Shown: positions 38,731 through 46,991 of the stretch, in pieces | Numbering within the stretch: position 1 is the first letter of the stretch | Layout: each line of letters starts with the position of its first letter | NCBI GenBank assembly: GCA_021847305.1 | Contig: JAJZTZ010000003.1 | Location: 1-48,225, forward strand | Reading direction: 5' to 3' | DNA: 48,225 nucleotides | From: Pseudomonadota bacterium | Lineage (GTDB): Bacteria > Pseudomonadota > Gammaproteobacteria > Burkholderiales > JAJZQI01 | Notes under the pieces: generated by a model | Databases searched by the model: none | What the model saw: the letters and a program-made list of their open reading frames with translations, nothing else | What the model was told of the DNA's origin: nothing | Made by a program: the position numbers and the translations under genes

Positions 38731-40767
38731 ATGCGATTTCTACGCCCGACGGATAAACGCGCCGAACTGGAAGAAGCGTTGCGCTGGCTGGTCGGCAGCG
38801 AAAACAATTCCGTTTCCCTGCTGGCTGCCCTGGTGGACCGGCTGCGCCCGCGCAAACTCGACAATATCGAACAAGCCCGCGCCAACCTCGCCCTGCTGGT
38901 GCAGTTGCTGCACAGCCGCGACCAGTACAGGGACGCACTGCGACAACACATCCTGGCAGTGCTGTCCACGCGCAACCAGACGCGGTTCTTCAGCGACGGC
39001 GGCATTCTGCCGGCAACCGGCTTTTTCACCGAGCTGCGCAATAATCTGATCAACCGGCTGCTGCCTGATGTCATTGACAGCAACAGCCTGCAGGATGAAA
39101 TCAAACAGATATTCCGCCACCCCAAGGACCATGTGTGGCTGGATGAACTGGAAGCGGAAGACCTGGCCCCGCTGCTGAAAACGCTGCAGCTCGGCACTCC
39201 GGCAAGCAATGCTGCGCTGCAACACAGCGAACAGGAAATGTTCGACGCGGTACTGCTGCTGTCGCACCGTATCAGCGCGCTGGGCATGCAACCCGAATTG
39301 CTGCGCCTGTGCCCGCATATTGAAGATTATGACTCGCCGTTTTTTGCCCAGGCAACGGAAACCGGCCTGCTGGTCAAACAGGTGCTGCACAGCGGCTGGA
39401 CCGAGCAGGCCGTCGCAGACAGCCGGCACATTCGCGTCCTGCTGCAGCAGTGCAGCGACATTCTCCGCGAAGCGCGCGGTATTTCCCGTGCCACCGGCAC
39501 CAGCCTGTCGCTCACCTATCTGCTGGCACGGCTGGAGCAGCAGCTCACCCGGCTGGATGAATTGCTGGCCATCCTGGGAGAACGCTGCGACAGCACGCCG
39601 CAGGCACAGCAGGAGCAGAGCTGGCACGGCAGCCTCGCCCGTATCGCCGTGGCCGACAATCAGCGCCGCAGCCTGTCGCTGCTGATCGCCAACATTACCC
39701 GCCTGCTGGCCCTGCGCGTGACCGAAAATGCCGGTAAAACCGGCGAGCACTACATTACCGACGACCGGAGCGGCTATTTCGGCATGTGGCGTTCCGCCGC
39801 AGGGGCGGGGGTGCTGATCGGCATGCTGGCGCTGATCAAGATCGGCATTACCAAGCTGTCGCTGGCACCCCTGAACATGGCTTTTTTACTCAGCCTCAAC
39901 TACGGTCTGGGATTTGTGCTGGTCTATCTGCTGCATTTCACCATCGCCACCAAGCAGCCGGCCATGACCGCCGCCACGCTGGCCGGCGCCATCAGCCAGA
40001 CGCGCGGCCGTATCAGCGACCTGGAACCGCTGGCGCGCATGGTGATCGACGTGCTGCGCAGCCAGCTGGCTGCCATTGGCGGCAATGTGCTGGTGGCGGT
40101 GGCCACCTCGGTCGGCATTGCAACGCTCTACGCCCTGGCTACAGGCAACGCCATTATCACTGCCGAAAAAAGCGACCATCTGCTGCACGACCTGTCGCCG
40201 CTAGACAGCCCCGCCCTGTTCCATGCCGCCATTGCCGGCGTCTATCTCTTCCTTGCCGGCCTGATCACCGGTTATTTCGACAACCTGGCGTCACACACCC
40301 GGCTATCCGAACGCATCCAGCAACTGCGCTGGCTGCGCTATGTTGCCGGCAGCAATGGCGCGAAACGGGTCGGCGACTTCTTCGGCAACCATCTCGGCGG
40401 TCTGGGCGGTAATTTCCTGTTTGGCTGCATGCTCGGCTCCACAGCGACACTCGGCTTCCTGTTCGGCCTGCCGCTGGATATCCGTCACATCGCCTTTTCC
40501 TCGGCCAACTTCGGTTATGCGCTGGCAGCCATGCAATTTCAATTGCCGCTGGAATGGTGGATCAAAGGCATTGTCGGCATTGCGCTGATCGGCATGGTCA
40601 ATCTGGCGGTGAGTTTCTGGCTGGCGCTGTGGCTGGCGATGCGCTCCCGCGGCGTGCCCCTCACGCGTGCCCGGGCCCTGGTGCCGGCGGTCGTACGCCT
40701 GGCCATACAGCGCCCTGCCGCGCTTTTTCTCCCGCCGCCGGACAAGCCGCGCGACCAGGCGGCCTGA
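38731..40767 (+). CDS. Gcr-type 'site-specific recombinase' family membrane protein
   Basis: This 678-aa protein matches the family annotated from the gonococcal Gcr protein (N-terminus LEEALRWLVGSENN...DRLRPRK; later YRDALRQHILAVLSTRNQTRFFSDGGILPATGFFTELRNNLINRLLPD). The second half has at least seven hydrophobic helices (MWRSAAGAGVLIGMLALIKIGI; MAFLLSLNYGLGFVLVYLLHFTIATKQPAMTAATLAGAI). No serine- or tyrosine-recombinase motif is visible. The sequence reads as an inner-membrane protein with a soluble helical N-terminus, and the recombinase name should be treated with caution. Confidence 0.85.
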   Translation: MRFLRPTDKRAELEEALRWLVGSENNSVSLLAALVDRLRPRKLDNIEQARANLALLVQLLHSRDQYRDALRQHILAVLSTRNQTRFFSDGGILPATGFFTELRNNLINRLLPDVIDSNSLQDEIKQIFRHPKDHVWLDELEAEDLAPLLKTLQLGTPASNAALQHSEQEMFDAVLLLSHRISALGMQPELLRLCPHIEDYDSPFFAQATETGLLVKQVLHSGWTEQAVADSRHIRVLLQQCSDILREARGISRATGTSLSLTYLLARLEQQLTRLDELLAILGERCDSTPQAQQEQSWHGSLARIAVADNQRRSLSLLIANITRLLALRVTENAGKTGEHYITDDRSGYFGMWRSAAGAGVLIGMLALIKIGITKLSLAPLNMAFLLSLNYGLGFVLVYLLHFTIATKQPAMTAATLAGAISQTRGRISDLEPLARMVIDVLRSQLAAIGGNVLVAVATSVGIATLYALATGNAIITAEKSDHLLHDLSPLDSPALFHAAIAGVYLFLAGLITGYFDNLASHTRLSERIQQLRWLRYVAGSNGAKRVGDFFGNHLGGLGGNFLFGCMLGSTATLGFLFGLPLDIRHIAFSSANFGYALAAMQFQLPLEWWIKGIVGIALIGMVNLAVSFWLALWLAMRSRGVPLTRARALVPAVVRLAIQRPAALFLPPPDKPRDQAA

Positions 40768-40802
40768 CAGCTTTCCCGCACCCTGTACGGCGCTACAGTG
40801 CG

Positions 40803-41693
40803 CTACCGCCGGGCCTTTTCCAGATCCGCACACATCATCTGTGCACCCTGCAGAATGCGTGGCGTAGGACGCTGAATCAGATCCGGCGGCAGCTCGTACA
40901 ACTGGTGCTGCTGTACCGCGCGAATCGGCAAACCCTGCCAGGCCGTCCACTGCCCCGGATCACCGGTATACGCCCCACTGGCGACAATGACCTGCGGGTT
41001 GCGCTGCACCACAGCCTCGACGCTTACCGTGGGCGTCAGTACCGGCAGATTGGCAAAAATATTCCGCCCGCCACAGGCGCTGATCACATCGCTGATGAAA
41101 TGCTTGCCGTTGACGGTCATCGGCGGTGCTGGCCACACCTGATAAAACACGCTCACCGGCTGGCGCAACTGGTAGCGCTGCTGCAGGGCATGCCACCGCT
41201 GCTCGAACTGCGCAGCGGCCGCATCTGCCTGCGCCGGCGTCCCCGCCAGTTGCCCCAACTGGCGCAACTGGCGGGCAATGTCATCCACACGGGGGGCTTC
41301 GGTGAGCCAGACGGGTATACCCAGCTGGCGAATCTGCTGCACCATCAGCGGCGAAGTACCGCTGGCCCAGCCAATTACCAGATCGGGTTTCAGGCGTACC
41401 AGGGTTTCGAGATCGACGCGATTGGCGTCGCCAATGAGAGGCAGCTGTTTTGCCGCAGGCGGGAAATCGCTGAAAGCACTCACTCCCACCACCTTACTGC
41501 CGGCACCGGCGGCAAACAGCAGCTCGGTGACATGAGGCGTCAATGCAACGATGCGCTGCGCCGGCTGAGCCAGTTTGACCACCCGGCCGGCATCGTCAGT
41601 CATTGTCAGCGCCGCCTGCGCCGGGAACGCCAGCCAGGCCAGCAAAACCGGCAGCAGAACAAGCCTGCGCGCGTACCGGACCTTACTCGGCAT
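40803..41693 (-). CDS. btuF: BtuF-like cobalamin/metal-complex binding protein
   Basis: Periplasmic solute-binding component of a cobalamin-type ABC importer. A signal peptide (ARRLVLLPVLLAWLAFPAQAA) leads into DDAGRVVKLAQPAQRIVALTPHVTELLFAAGAGSKVVGVS and LVRLKPDLVIGW, typical of the BtuF/FhuD class III fold. ATG 41693 overlaps the 3' end of the phosphatase gene by 11 bp. No BtuC or BtuD gene follows. The adjacent CobC-like phosphatase favours cobalamin as ligand, but heme or siderophore relatives exist. Confidence 0.85.
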   Translation of the reverse strand: MPSKVRYARRLVLLPVLLAWLAFPAQAALTMTDDAGRVVKLAQPAQRIVALTPHVTELLFAAGAGSKVVGVSAFSDFPPAAKQLPLIGDANRVDLETLVRLKPDLVIGWASGTSPLMVQQIRQLGIPVWLTEAPRVDDIARQLRQLGQLAGTPAQADAAAAQFEQRWHALQQRYQLRQPVSVFYQVWPAPPMTVNGKHFISDVISACGGRNIFANLPVLTPTVSVEAVVQRNPQVIVASGAYTGDPGQWTAWQGLPIRAVQQHQLYELPPDLIQRPTPRILQGAQMMCADLEKARR

Positions 41694-42306
41694 TGCCCAG
41701 CGGCGCATCCACCCGGCCGTCAAGAAAACGCAGCTGCCACAACACGCCCTGACCGGCCGGCTGCGCCACCAGACGGGTCAGCGCGGCGCTGGCGACATGA
41801 ATACGGTAGGCATTGGCCAGCGGCATGGACAGGGCATGCGCCAGCACCATGCGAATCACACCGGCGTGGCACACCACCAGCACATGCTGACCGGCATGGT
41901 GTGCCAGCACGGAATCGAGCGCTTCACCGACCCGGCGGTGAAAATCCTCCAGCGGTTCGGCTCCGGCCGGACGGGAACCCACCGGATCGAGCTTGAAACG
42001 GGTCAGCGTATCCGGGTCGCTGGCCTTCAGTTCCGCCGGCGTTTTGCCTTCCCATTCGCCGAAACCGACTTCCTTGAGACGCGGGTCCAGATGCAGAGGT
42101 TTGTGCAAACGCCCCGCCAGCTCTTCGGCAAAGGCGTGGCAGCGCGTCAGCGGCGAGCTGATAACGGCGTCCCAGCCGGCAAAATCACCCACCGTGGCGC
42201 GCATCTGGTGCCAGCCTTTTTCACTCAGCGGATCATCAATCTGGCCGCGGTATTTGCGCCCGCCCACCGGTTCGCCATGGCGCATGAAATCAAGTACGGT
42301 GGTCAT
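41683..42306 (-). CDS. cobC: Histidine phosphatase, alpha-ribazole phosphatase-like
   Basis: The branch-2-type phosphohistidine motif RHGEP at 9-13 and the second catalytic His in VCHAGVIRM define the family. SSPLTRCHAFAEELAG and EVGFGEWEGKT match CobC-type alpha-ribazole-5'-phosphate phosphatases, which act in the lower-ligand step of cobalamin assembly. The overlapping btuF supports a cobalamin role, although generic phosphatases share these motifs. Its ATG overlaps the M48 protease stop by 4 bp. Confidence 0.82.
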   Translation of the reverse strand: MTTVLDFMRHGEPVGGRKYRGQIDDPLSEKGWHQMRATVGDFAGWDAVISSPLTRCHAFAEELAGRLHKPLHLDPRLKEVGFGEWEGKTPAELKASDPDTLTRFKLDPVGSRPAGAEPLEDFHRRVGEALDSVLAHHAGQHVLVVCHAGVIRMVLAHALSMPLANAYRIHVASAALTRLVAQPAGQGVLWQLRFLDGRVDAPLGNAE

Positions 42307-43397
42307 CGCATATCCTTCAGGCTCTGCTTCACCGCGGGCCAGTTGTACTGCAAGGGCTGGGCGGGCCAGCTGCCCATTTGCCGGACGCGCTGCTCCAGCG
42401 CCTGCTCGCGGTTGTCGCTGGCAGGGTGGGACGACAGCAGTTCGATATTGCCACCGTCCTGTTTGGACAGTTTGTCGAAAAAGTGGATCATGCCCTGCGG
42501 ACTGATGCCGGCGCGCTTGAGCGCTTCCAGCCCGCCCAGGTCGGCTTGCGACTCCTGATCACGGCTGAATTTCAGTCCGCCCAGCTGCTGCGCCATGTTC
42601 GCCAGCACAGTGCCGCTCATGTCTCCCAGCGCCAGACTCATCAGCGCGGACAGGCCGATGTTGTGGACCATGCCCTTCAGACTGTGGCGTTGCTCGACGT
42701 GCTGCACTTCATGCGCCAGTACGCCAGCCAGCTCCTCGGGGTTATCAGTCGCCTTGATCAGACCGCTGTGCACCACCACGAAACCGCCGGGAATGGCAAA
42801 AGCGTTGATGGTCGGATCATCTGCGACATACCACTGGTAGTGATAGCGCGAACCCTGCGTCAGCCGCTGGCCGATGTCGCGTACAACACGGGCGGCCTCG
42901 CCCTGCTGGGTCAGTTTCATCTGCGCGCGCACCTGCGCCAGCGACATCTCGCCCAGCTTCACCTCTTCCGCTTGGGGAATGCGCTGCGCCACCCAGCCGG
43001 CAATCCGGTCGGCATTCAGCCAGAACAGCAGCAAGGCGAGCAACGGCAAGGCGAAGAACGTACCCAGCACCAGCCAGCCGAAATGAAACCCTGCCCGGGT
43101 GCGGCCCACCCGCTTGCGCCAGCGGGCAAGCTGGCTGCCCAGCGTATCCGGCGCAGCGGCGAGGAACTGCTGCTGGTCGGCAGCGCTGACCGGGCTGCAC
43201 GACCAGCGCCCGGCCGCATCCTGCCAGTGCACGATCATCTGCTGGCCGTCAAACCCGCCGGCAGTTACCGTCACCTGCGCGGCCGGCACCGTCACACTGC
43301 CACCGGGCAAATCCAGCTGCAGCGAATCATCCACCCAGCGGCCGGAACACGGGCTGCCGCCGTCCGGCAACCCCGGGCCGAAACACAGCAGATTCAT
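42303..43397 (-). CDS. M48-family zinc metalloprotease, membrane-anchored
   Basis: An N-terminal ~80-residue beta-rich domain (DDSLQLDLPGGSVTVPAAQVTVTAGGFDG) is followed by one membrane helix (GWLVLGTFFALPLLALLLFWL) and the M48 protease domain. The zinc motif HEVQH lies in VLAHEVQHVEQRHSLKG, with a third-ligand Glu in QESQADLGGLEALKRAG. Family members process or clear membrane and periplasmic proteins. ATG 43397 is preferred; ATG 43415 overlaps the upstream gene and neither has a strong SD. It overlaps cobC by 4 bp. Confidence 0.88.
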   Translation of the reverse strand: MNLLCFGPGLPDGGSPCSGRWVDDSLQLDLPGGSVTVPAAQVTVTAGGFDGQQMIVHWQDAAGRWSCSPVSAADQQQFLAAAPDTLGSQLARWRKRVGRTRAGFHFGWLVLGTFFALPLLALLLFWLNADRIAGWVAQRIPQAEEVKLGEMSLAQVRAQMKLTQQGEAARVVRDIGQRLTQGSRYHYQWYVADDPTINAFAIPGGFVVVHSGLIKATDNPEELAGVLAHEVQHVEQRHSLKGMVHNIGLSALMSLALGDMSGTVLANMAQQLGGLKFSRDQESQADLGGLEALKRAGISPQGMIHFFDKLSKQDGGNIELLSSHPASDNREQALEQRVRQMGSWPAQPLQYNWPAVKQSLKDMR

Positions 43398-43401
43398 CAA
43401 A

Positions 43402-44196
43402 TCAGTTGTCACCATCCAGCAAGCCGCCCAGACCGCCCAGCACTGAGCCTTCGCCCACACTGCGGCCGCCGGCTACCGGCGCAGCCATGACGATGCGGTT
43501 GGCCAGACGCGACAGCGGCAGCGATTGCAGCCAGACCTTGCCCGGACCCTGCAGCGTAGCGAAGAACAGACCTTCGCCGCCGAACATGGCGGTCTTGATG
43601 CCGCCGACGAACTGAATGTCGAAGGACACCGAGGGCTGCATCGCCACTACACAACCGGTGTCGATACGAATCACCTCGCCCGGTGCCAGGGTGCGCTCTT
43701 TCAGCGTGCCGCCGGCATGGAAAAAGGCCATGCCGTCGCCGTCCAGACGCTGCATGATGAAGCCCTCACCGCCGAACAGGCCGGCACCCAGCTTCTTCTG
43801 GAAAGCAATGCCCAGCGATACGCCCTTGGCGGCGCACAGGAAAGAGTCTTTCTGACAAATCAGCGTGCCGCCCATCTGCGACAGATCCACCGGAATGATC
43901 TTGCCCGGATACGGTGCGGCAAAGCCCACGCGCTTCTTGCCGCTGCCCTGGTTGACAAACACGGTGGTAAACAGCGATTCGCCGGTGAGCAAACGCTTGC
44001 CGGCGCCGACCAGCTTGCTGAGAAAACCGGACTGGCTGGCCGAGCCGTCGCCAAACACGGTTTCCATCTGAATGCCGTCATCCATGAACATCATGGCGCC
44101 CGCCTCGGCAATCGCCGCCTCGCCCGGATCGAGCTCGATCTCGACAAACTGCATTTCCGCACCAAAAATTTCGTAATCGACGACGTCCATACCCAT
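43402..44196 (-). CDS. AIM24/TIGR00266-family protein
   Basis: The 264-aa protein is a beta-rich double-stranded helix type protein. Recognisable family blocks are VEIELDPGEAAIAEAGAMMFMDDGIQMET, LTGESLFTTVFVN, GKIIPVDLSQMGGTLICQKDSFLCAAKGV and GGEGLFFATLQGPGKVWLQSLPLSRLA. It is Gly-rich at the C-terminus. The molecular function of the family is not established. It is the first of four minus-strand genes with tiny gaps or overlaps (AIM24, M48, CobC, BtuF). Confidence 0.88.
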   Translation of the reverse strand: MGMDVVDYEIFGAEMQFVEIELDPGEAAIAEAGAMMFMDDGIQMETVFGDGSASQSGFLSKLVGAGKRLLTGESLFTTVFVNQGSGKKRVGFAAPYPGKIIPVDLSQMGGTLICQKDSFLCAAKGVSLGIAFQKKLGAGLFGGEGFIMQRLDGDGMAFFHAGGTLKERTLAPGEVIRIDTGCVVAMQPSVSFDIQFVGGIKTAMFGGEGLFFATLQGPGKVWLQSLPLSRLANRIVMAAPVAGGRSVGEGSVLGGLGGLLDGDN

Positions 44197-44229
44197 GTTT
44201 ATTACTCCATGTCAGAAATAGCATTTGCA

Positions 44230-44294
44230 TGGTGAACAGTGAACGGAAACCGCAAGCAGAAACTGCCCCACAATTCACTCATCATTGTTCACCA
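44230..44294. other. Distant inverted repeat in the cysS/AIM24 gap
   Basis: TGGTGAACA (44230-44238) and TGTTCACCA (44286-44294) are perfect 9-bp inverted repeats about 47 bp apart in the 107-bp gap after cysS. No T-tract follows. The meaning is uncertain. Confidence 0.25.
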
Positions 44295-44303
44295 CTTCCC
44301 AGT

Positions 44304-45674
44304 TTACCCGCGCCGCCAGGTTGTCCCTTGCGGCCCGTCTTCCAGCACAATGCCGGCCGCCGTCAGCTCGTTGCGGATACGGTCGGCTTCGGCAAAATTC
44401 TTGGCTTTTTTCGCGGCGGCGCGGTCGGCAATCAGCTGTTCGATAGCGGCGGCGCTCAGCCCTTCTTCGCCGGCGCCGGCCTGCAGAAAATCTTCCGGCT
44501 GGCGCTGCAACAGGCCGAGAATACCAGCCAATTGTTGCAGCTGTCCTGCCAGCTGCGGGCTCTTGCTTTTGTTGACCTCTTTCGCCAGTTCAAACAGCAC
44601 GGTGATGGCGCCGTGGCTGTCGAAATCGTCATCCATGGCGGCCTTGAAGCGGGCCGGGTATTCCGCCGTCCAGTCGAGCGGCGACAAATCCACATCCACA
44701 CCGCGCAACGCCGTGTACAGGCCGGTCAGTGCGTTTTTGGCGTCATCCAGATGCGCGTCGGAATAGTTCAGCGGGCTGCGGTAATGCGCGCGCAGAATAA
44801 AGAAGCGCACCACTTCGGCGTCGTACTTCTGCAATACGTCGCGAATGGTAAAGAAATTGCCCAGCGATTTGGACATCTTCTCGTTATCCACGCGGATAAA
44901 GCCGTTGTGCATCCAGTAATTCACAAAGGCGTGGTCATGCGCGCCTTCGGATTGGGCAATCTCGTTTTCGTGGTGAGGGAACTGCAGATCCTGGCCGCCG
45001 CCGTGAATATCAAAATGCTCGCCCAGATAATGCTCGCTCATCACCGAGCACTCGATATGCCAACCCGGTCGGCCCTTGCCCCAGGGCGAATCCCACGCCG
45101 GTTCACCCGGCTTGGCCGCTTTCCACAGTACGAAGTCGAGCGGATCGCGCTTGTTCGGGTCCACATCCACGCGCTCGCCGGCGCGCAGGTCTTCCAGCGA
45201 TTTGCCGGACAGCTTGCCGTAACCGGCAAAGTCATGCACCGAGTAATACACGTCGCCGTTGGGCGCCGGGTATGCCAGGCCCTTATCAATGAGCGTCTGG
45301 ATCATCCGCACCATGCCCGGCACGAACTCGGTCGCGCGCGGCTCGATATCAGGCGACTGCACGCCCAGTTGCGCGGCATCCTCATTCATGGCGGCAATGA
45401 AGCGGCCAGTCAGGACGTCAATCGGTTCCCGGTTTTCCGCAGCACGTTTGATGATTTTGTCGTCAATATCGGTGATATTGCGCACATATGTCAGATCGTA
45501 GCCGCTGTCCCGCAGCCACCGCGCCACCATATCAAACACCACCATCACGCGGGCATGTCCCAGGTGACAGAAGTCATACACGGTCATGCCGCAAACGTAC
45601 ATGCGGGCCTTGCCCGGTTCAATAGGAGTGAATACCTGCTTTTCGCGCGCGAGGGTGTTGTAGATCTTCAGCAT
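44304..45674 (-). CDS. cysS: Cysteinyl-tRNA synthetase
   Basis: Charges tRNA-Cys. The class I HIGH motif is present as HLGH at 37-40 after the zinc-ligand C28 ([15 protein letters not shown]). Further zinc-site residues lie in [39 protein letters not shown], and KMSKS appears in [11 protein letters not shown]. The 456-aa length is normal. The C-terminus is [32 protein letters not shown], a standard family ending. It is probably a single-gene unit. Confidence 0.97.
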   Translation of the reverse strand: MLKIYNTLAREKQVFTPIEPGKARMYVCGMTVYDFCHLGHARVMVVFDMVARWLRDSGYDLTYVRNITDIDDKIIKRAAENREPIDVLTGRFIAAMNEDAAQLGVQSPDIEPRATEFVPGMVRMIQTLIDKGLAYPAPNGDVYYSVHDFAGYGKLSGKSLEDLRAGERVDVDPNKRDPLDFVLWKAAKPGEPAWDSPWGKGRPGWHIECSVMSEHYLGEHFDIHGGGQDLQFPHHENEIAQSEGAHDHAFVNYWMHNGFIRVDNEKMSKSLGNFFTIRDVLQKYDAEVVRFFILRAHYRSPLNYSDAHLDDAKNALTGLYTALRGVDVDLSPLDWTAEYPARFKAAMDDDFDSHGAITVLFELAKEVNKSKSPQLAGQLQQLAGILGLLQRQPEDFLQAGAGEEGLSAAAIEQLIADRAAAKKAKNFAEADRIRNELTAAGIVLEDGPQGTTWRRG

Positions 45675-45777
45675 GGCAGCAACAAAATGGACAAAGTCTT
45701 AATCTTACCATGCCTGAACAAACGCTGATCTATCGGCGGTTCGCGCCGCATCGGATTGGCAGACCCCAAACAGCGCC

Positions 45778-46872
45778 TCAGCCCGGCGTACTCTCGATCA
45801 TGCGCCGGACCACGCGATTGAACGGCTCCACCCAGGCGCGGTCGAACTGCCCCTCGCAGGCATTGATCTCGGCAATGGCACGCAGCATGGAGCGGCCATG
45901 ACCGCGCTGGGCGTGCTTGAGCATGACCGCCTCAAACGCATCAAGAATGGCAATCAGGCGTGCACCGTCACAGATCTGCTCCAGCTTCAGACCAGCCGGG
46001 TAGCCGCTGCCGTCCGGCATTTCGTGGTGCTGGCGCACCATCTCCACCGCACCGCTCCAGACTTCCATGCATTCAAGCAGGCCGGCGGCATATTGCGGGT
46101 GTTTGTGCAGCACTTCGATATCCGCCGGCTCCAGTTGTCCCGGCTTGAGCCAGGCCGAATCGGGCAGAAACATCATGCCGATATCGTGCATGTAAATGGC
46201 CGCCTCCAGCTGCAGCGCATCAACCAGGCCGCCGGCCTCCTGATTGGTGCGCTGCGCCAGATCGGCCAGCCGCCCGGTACGACCGGAAAACAGCGGCGAA
46301 CGCCGCTCCAGCTGCAAAGCCAGGGTGCGGAAAAAATTCAGCTGCTGGGTGTGGTCATGCATCACCTCGGGGGCCGGCATCACCGCTGTGGGTGCCGGCG
46401 TTACGGCCGGCCAGAAGCCGGTTACCTGATAGATCAGCTTGCGCGCCATGGTTTCGGCGTTGCTTTCAGAAGCACGGCTGATGGCGGTCAACTCATTCAC
46501 CAGCACGTTCAGCCGCAAGGGCTCCAGACTGCGCCCGGTGCGCAGGGCCTCGATGGTCATTTCCAGGCGATCCACCGTCAGCAGCACCACCTCGCCCAGC
46601 ACGTTGCTGAAGCGCAATTTACCGCTGCGCACCTTATCCAGCAGACTTTCCAGCGGATGGATCAGACGCACCGCCACCTCCAGATGGCACAGTGCGGCAT
46701 CCCCCTTGAGGTTATGCAGGGCACGGAACAGGCTGGCAATGCGCTCGGCGTCGCCCGGCTGCTTGCGCAATGCCGCCACGTCAGCCTCGATTTGCGGCAC
46801 CCGATCAGACAGCGTATCGGTGTATTCGCTCAACCCCTCGTCATCCCTGCGTATCGACGCGCTGCGTGCCAT
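45778..46872 (-). CDS. HPt / HD-GYP fusion protein, probably altered phosphodiesterase
   Basis: HD-GYP proteins normally hydrolyse c-di-GMP. Here an N-terminal HPt-like domain with His53 in ALHNLKGDAALCHL is joined by a Pro/Ala linker to an HD-GYP domain. Retained are H219-D220, H248 (HKHPQYAAG), H272-H273 with HHEMPDGSGYP, and D301. Two key positions differ: the first metal His before the domain core is Arg (R198 in GRTGRLADLA), and HDIGK is HDIGM. Catalysis may be weak, altered or lost. The HPt domain suggests control by a phosphorelay. A good promoter lies just upstream. Confidence 0.88.
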   Translation of the reverse strand: MARSASIRRDDEGLSEYTDTLSDRVPQIEADVAALRKQPGDAERIASLFRALHNLKGDAALCHLEVAVRLIHPLESLLDKVRSGKLRFSNVLGEVVLLTVDRLEMTIEALRTGRSLEPLRLNVLVNELTAISRASESNAETMARKLIYQVTGFWPAVTPAPTAVMPAPEVMHDHTQQLNFFRTLALQLERRSPLFSGRTGRLADLAQRTNQEAGGLVDALQLEAAIYMHDIGMMFLPDSAWLKPGQLEPADIEVLHKHPQYAAGLLECMEVWSGAVEMVRQHHEMPDGSGYPAGLKLEQICDGARLIAILDAFEAVMLKHAQRGHGRSMLRAIAEINACEGQFDRAWVEPFNRVVRRMIESTPG

Positions 46873-46919
46873 GACTCTTTAATCTCCCTGTTTTATTTTG
46901 ATTTACACACCGAACTCTA

Positions 46920-46947
46920 ATTATAGGCAGCCGCTCCTCCGCCACAA
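46920..46947 (-). promoter_or_regulatory. Putative sigma-70 promoter of the HPt/HD-GYP gene
   Basis: TTGTGG and a perfect TATAAT on the minus strand are separated by 16 bp. The -10 lies about 48 bp upstream of the ATG. Confidence 0.55.
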
Positions 46948-46991
46948 ATCAATTCTGCTACCATGAAAGCGTCTTTGTCCCGGCCGCTGCC

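Noticed and set aside
44221-44294. Terminator after cysS from TGGTGAACA/TGTTCACCA
   Set aside because: The arms are about 47 bp apart and no T-run follows; kept only as an inverted repeat.
45718-45740. Possible fourth copy of the palindromic repeat (AAACGCTGATCTAT)
   Set aside because: Only about a dozen bases resemble the repeat end; none of the internal stems is present.
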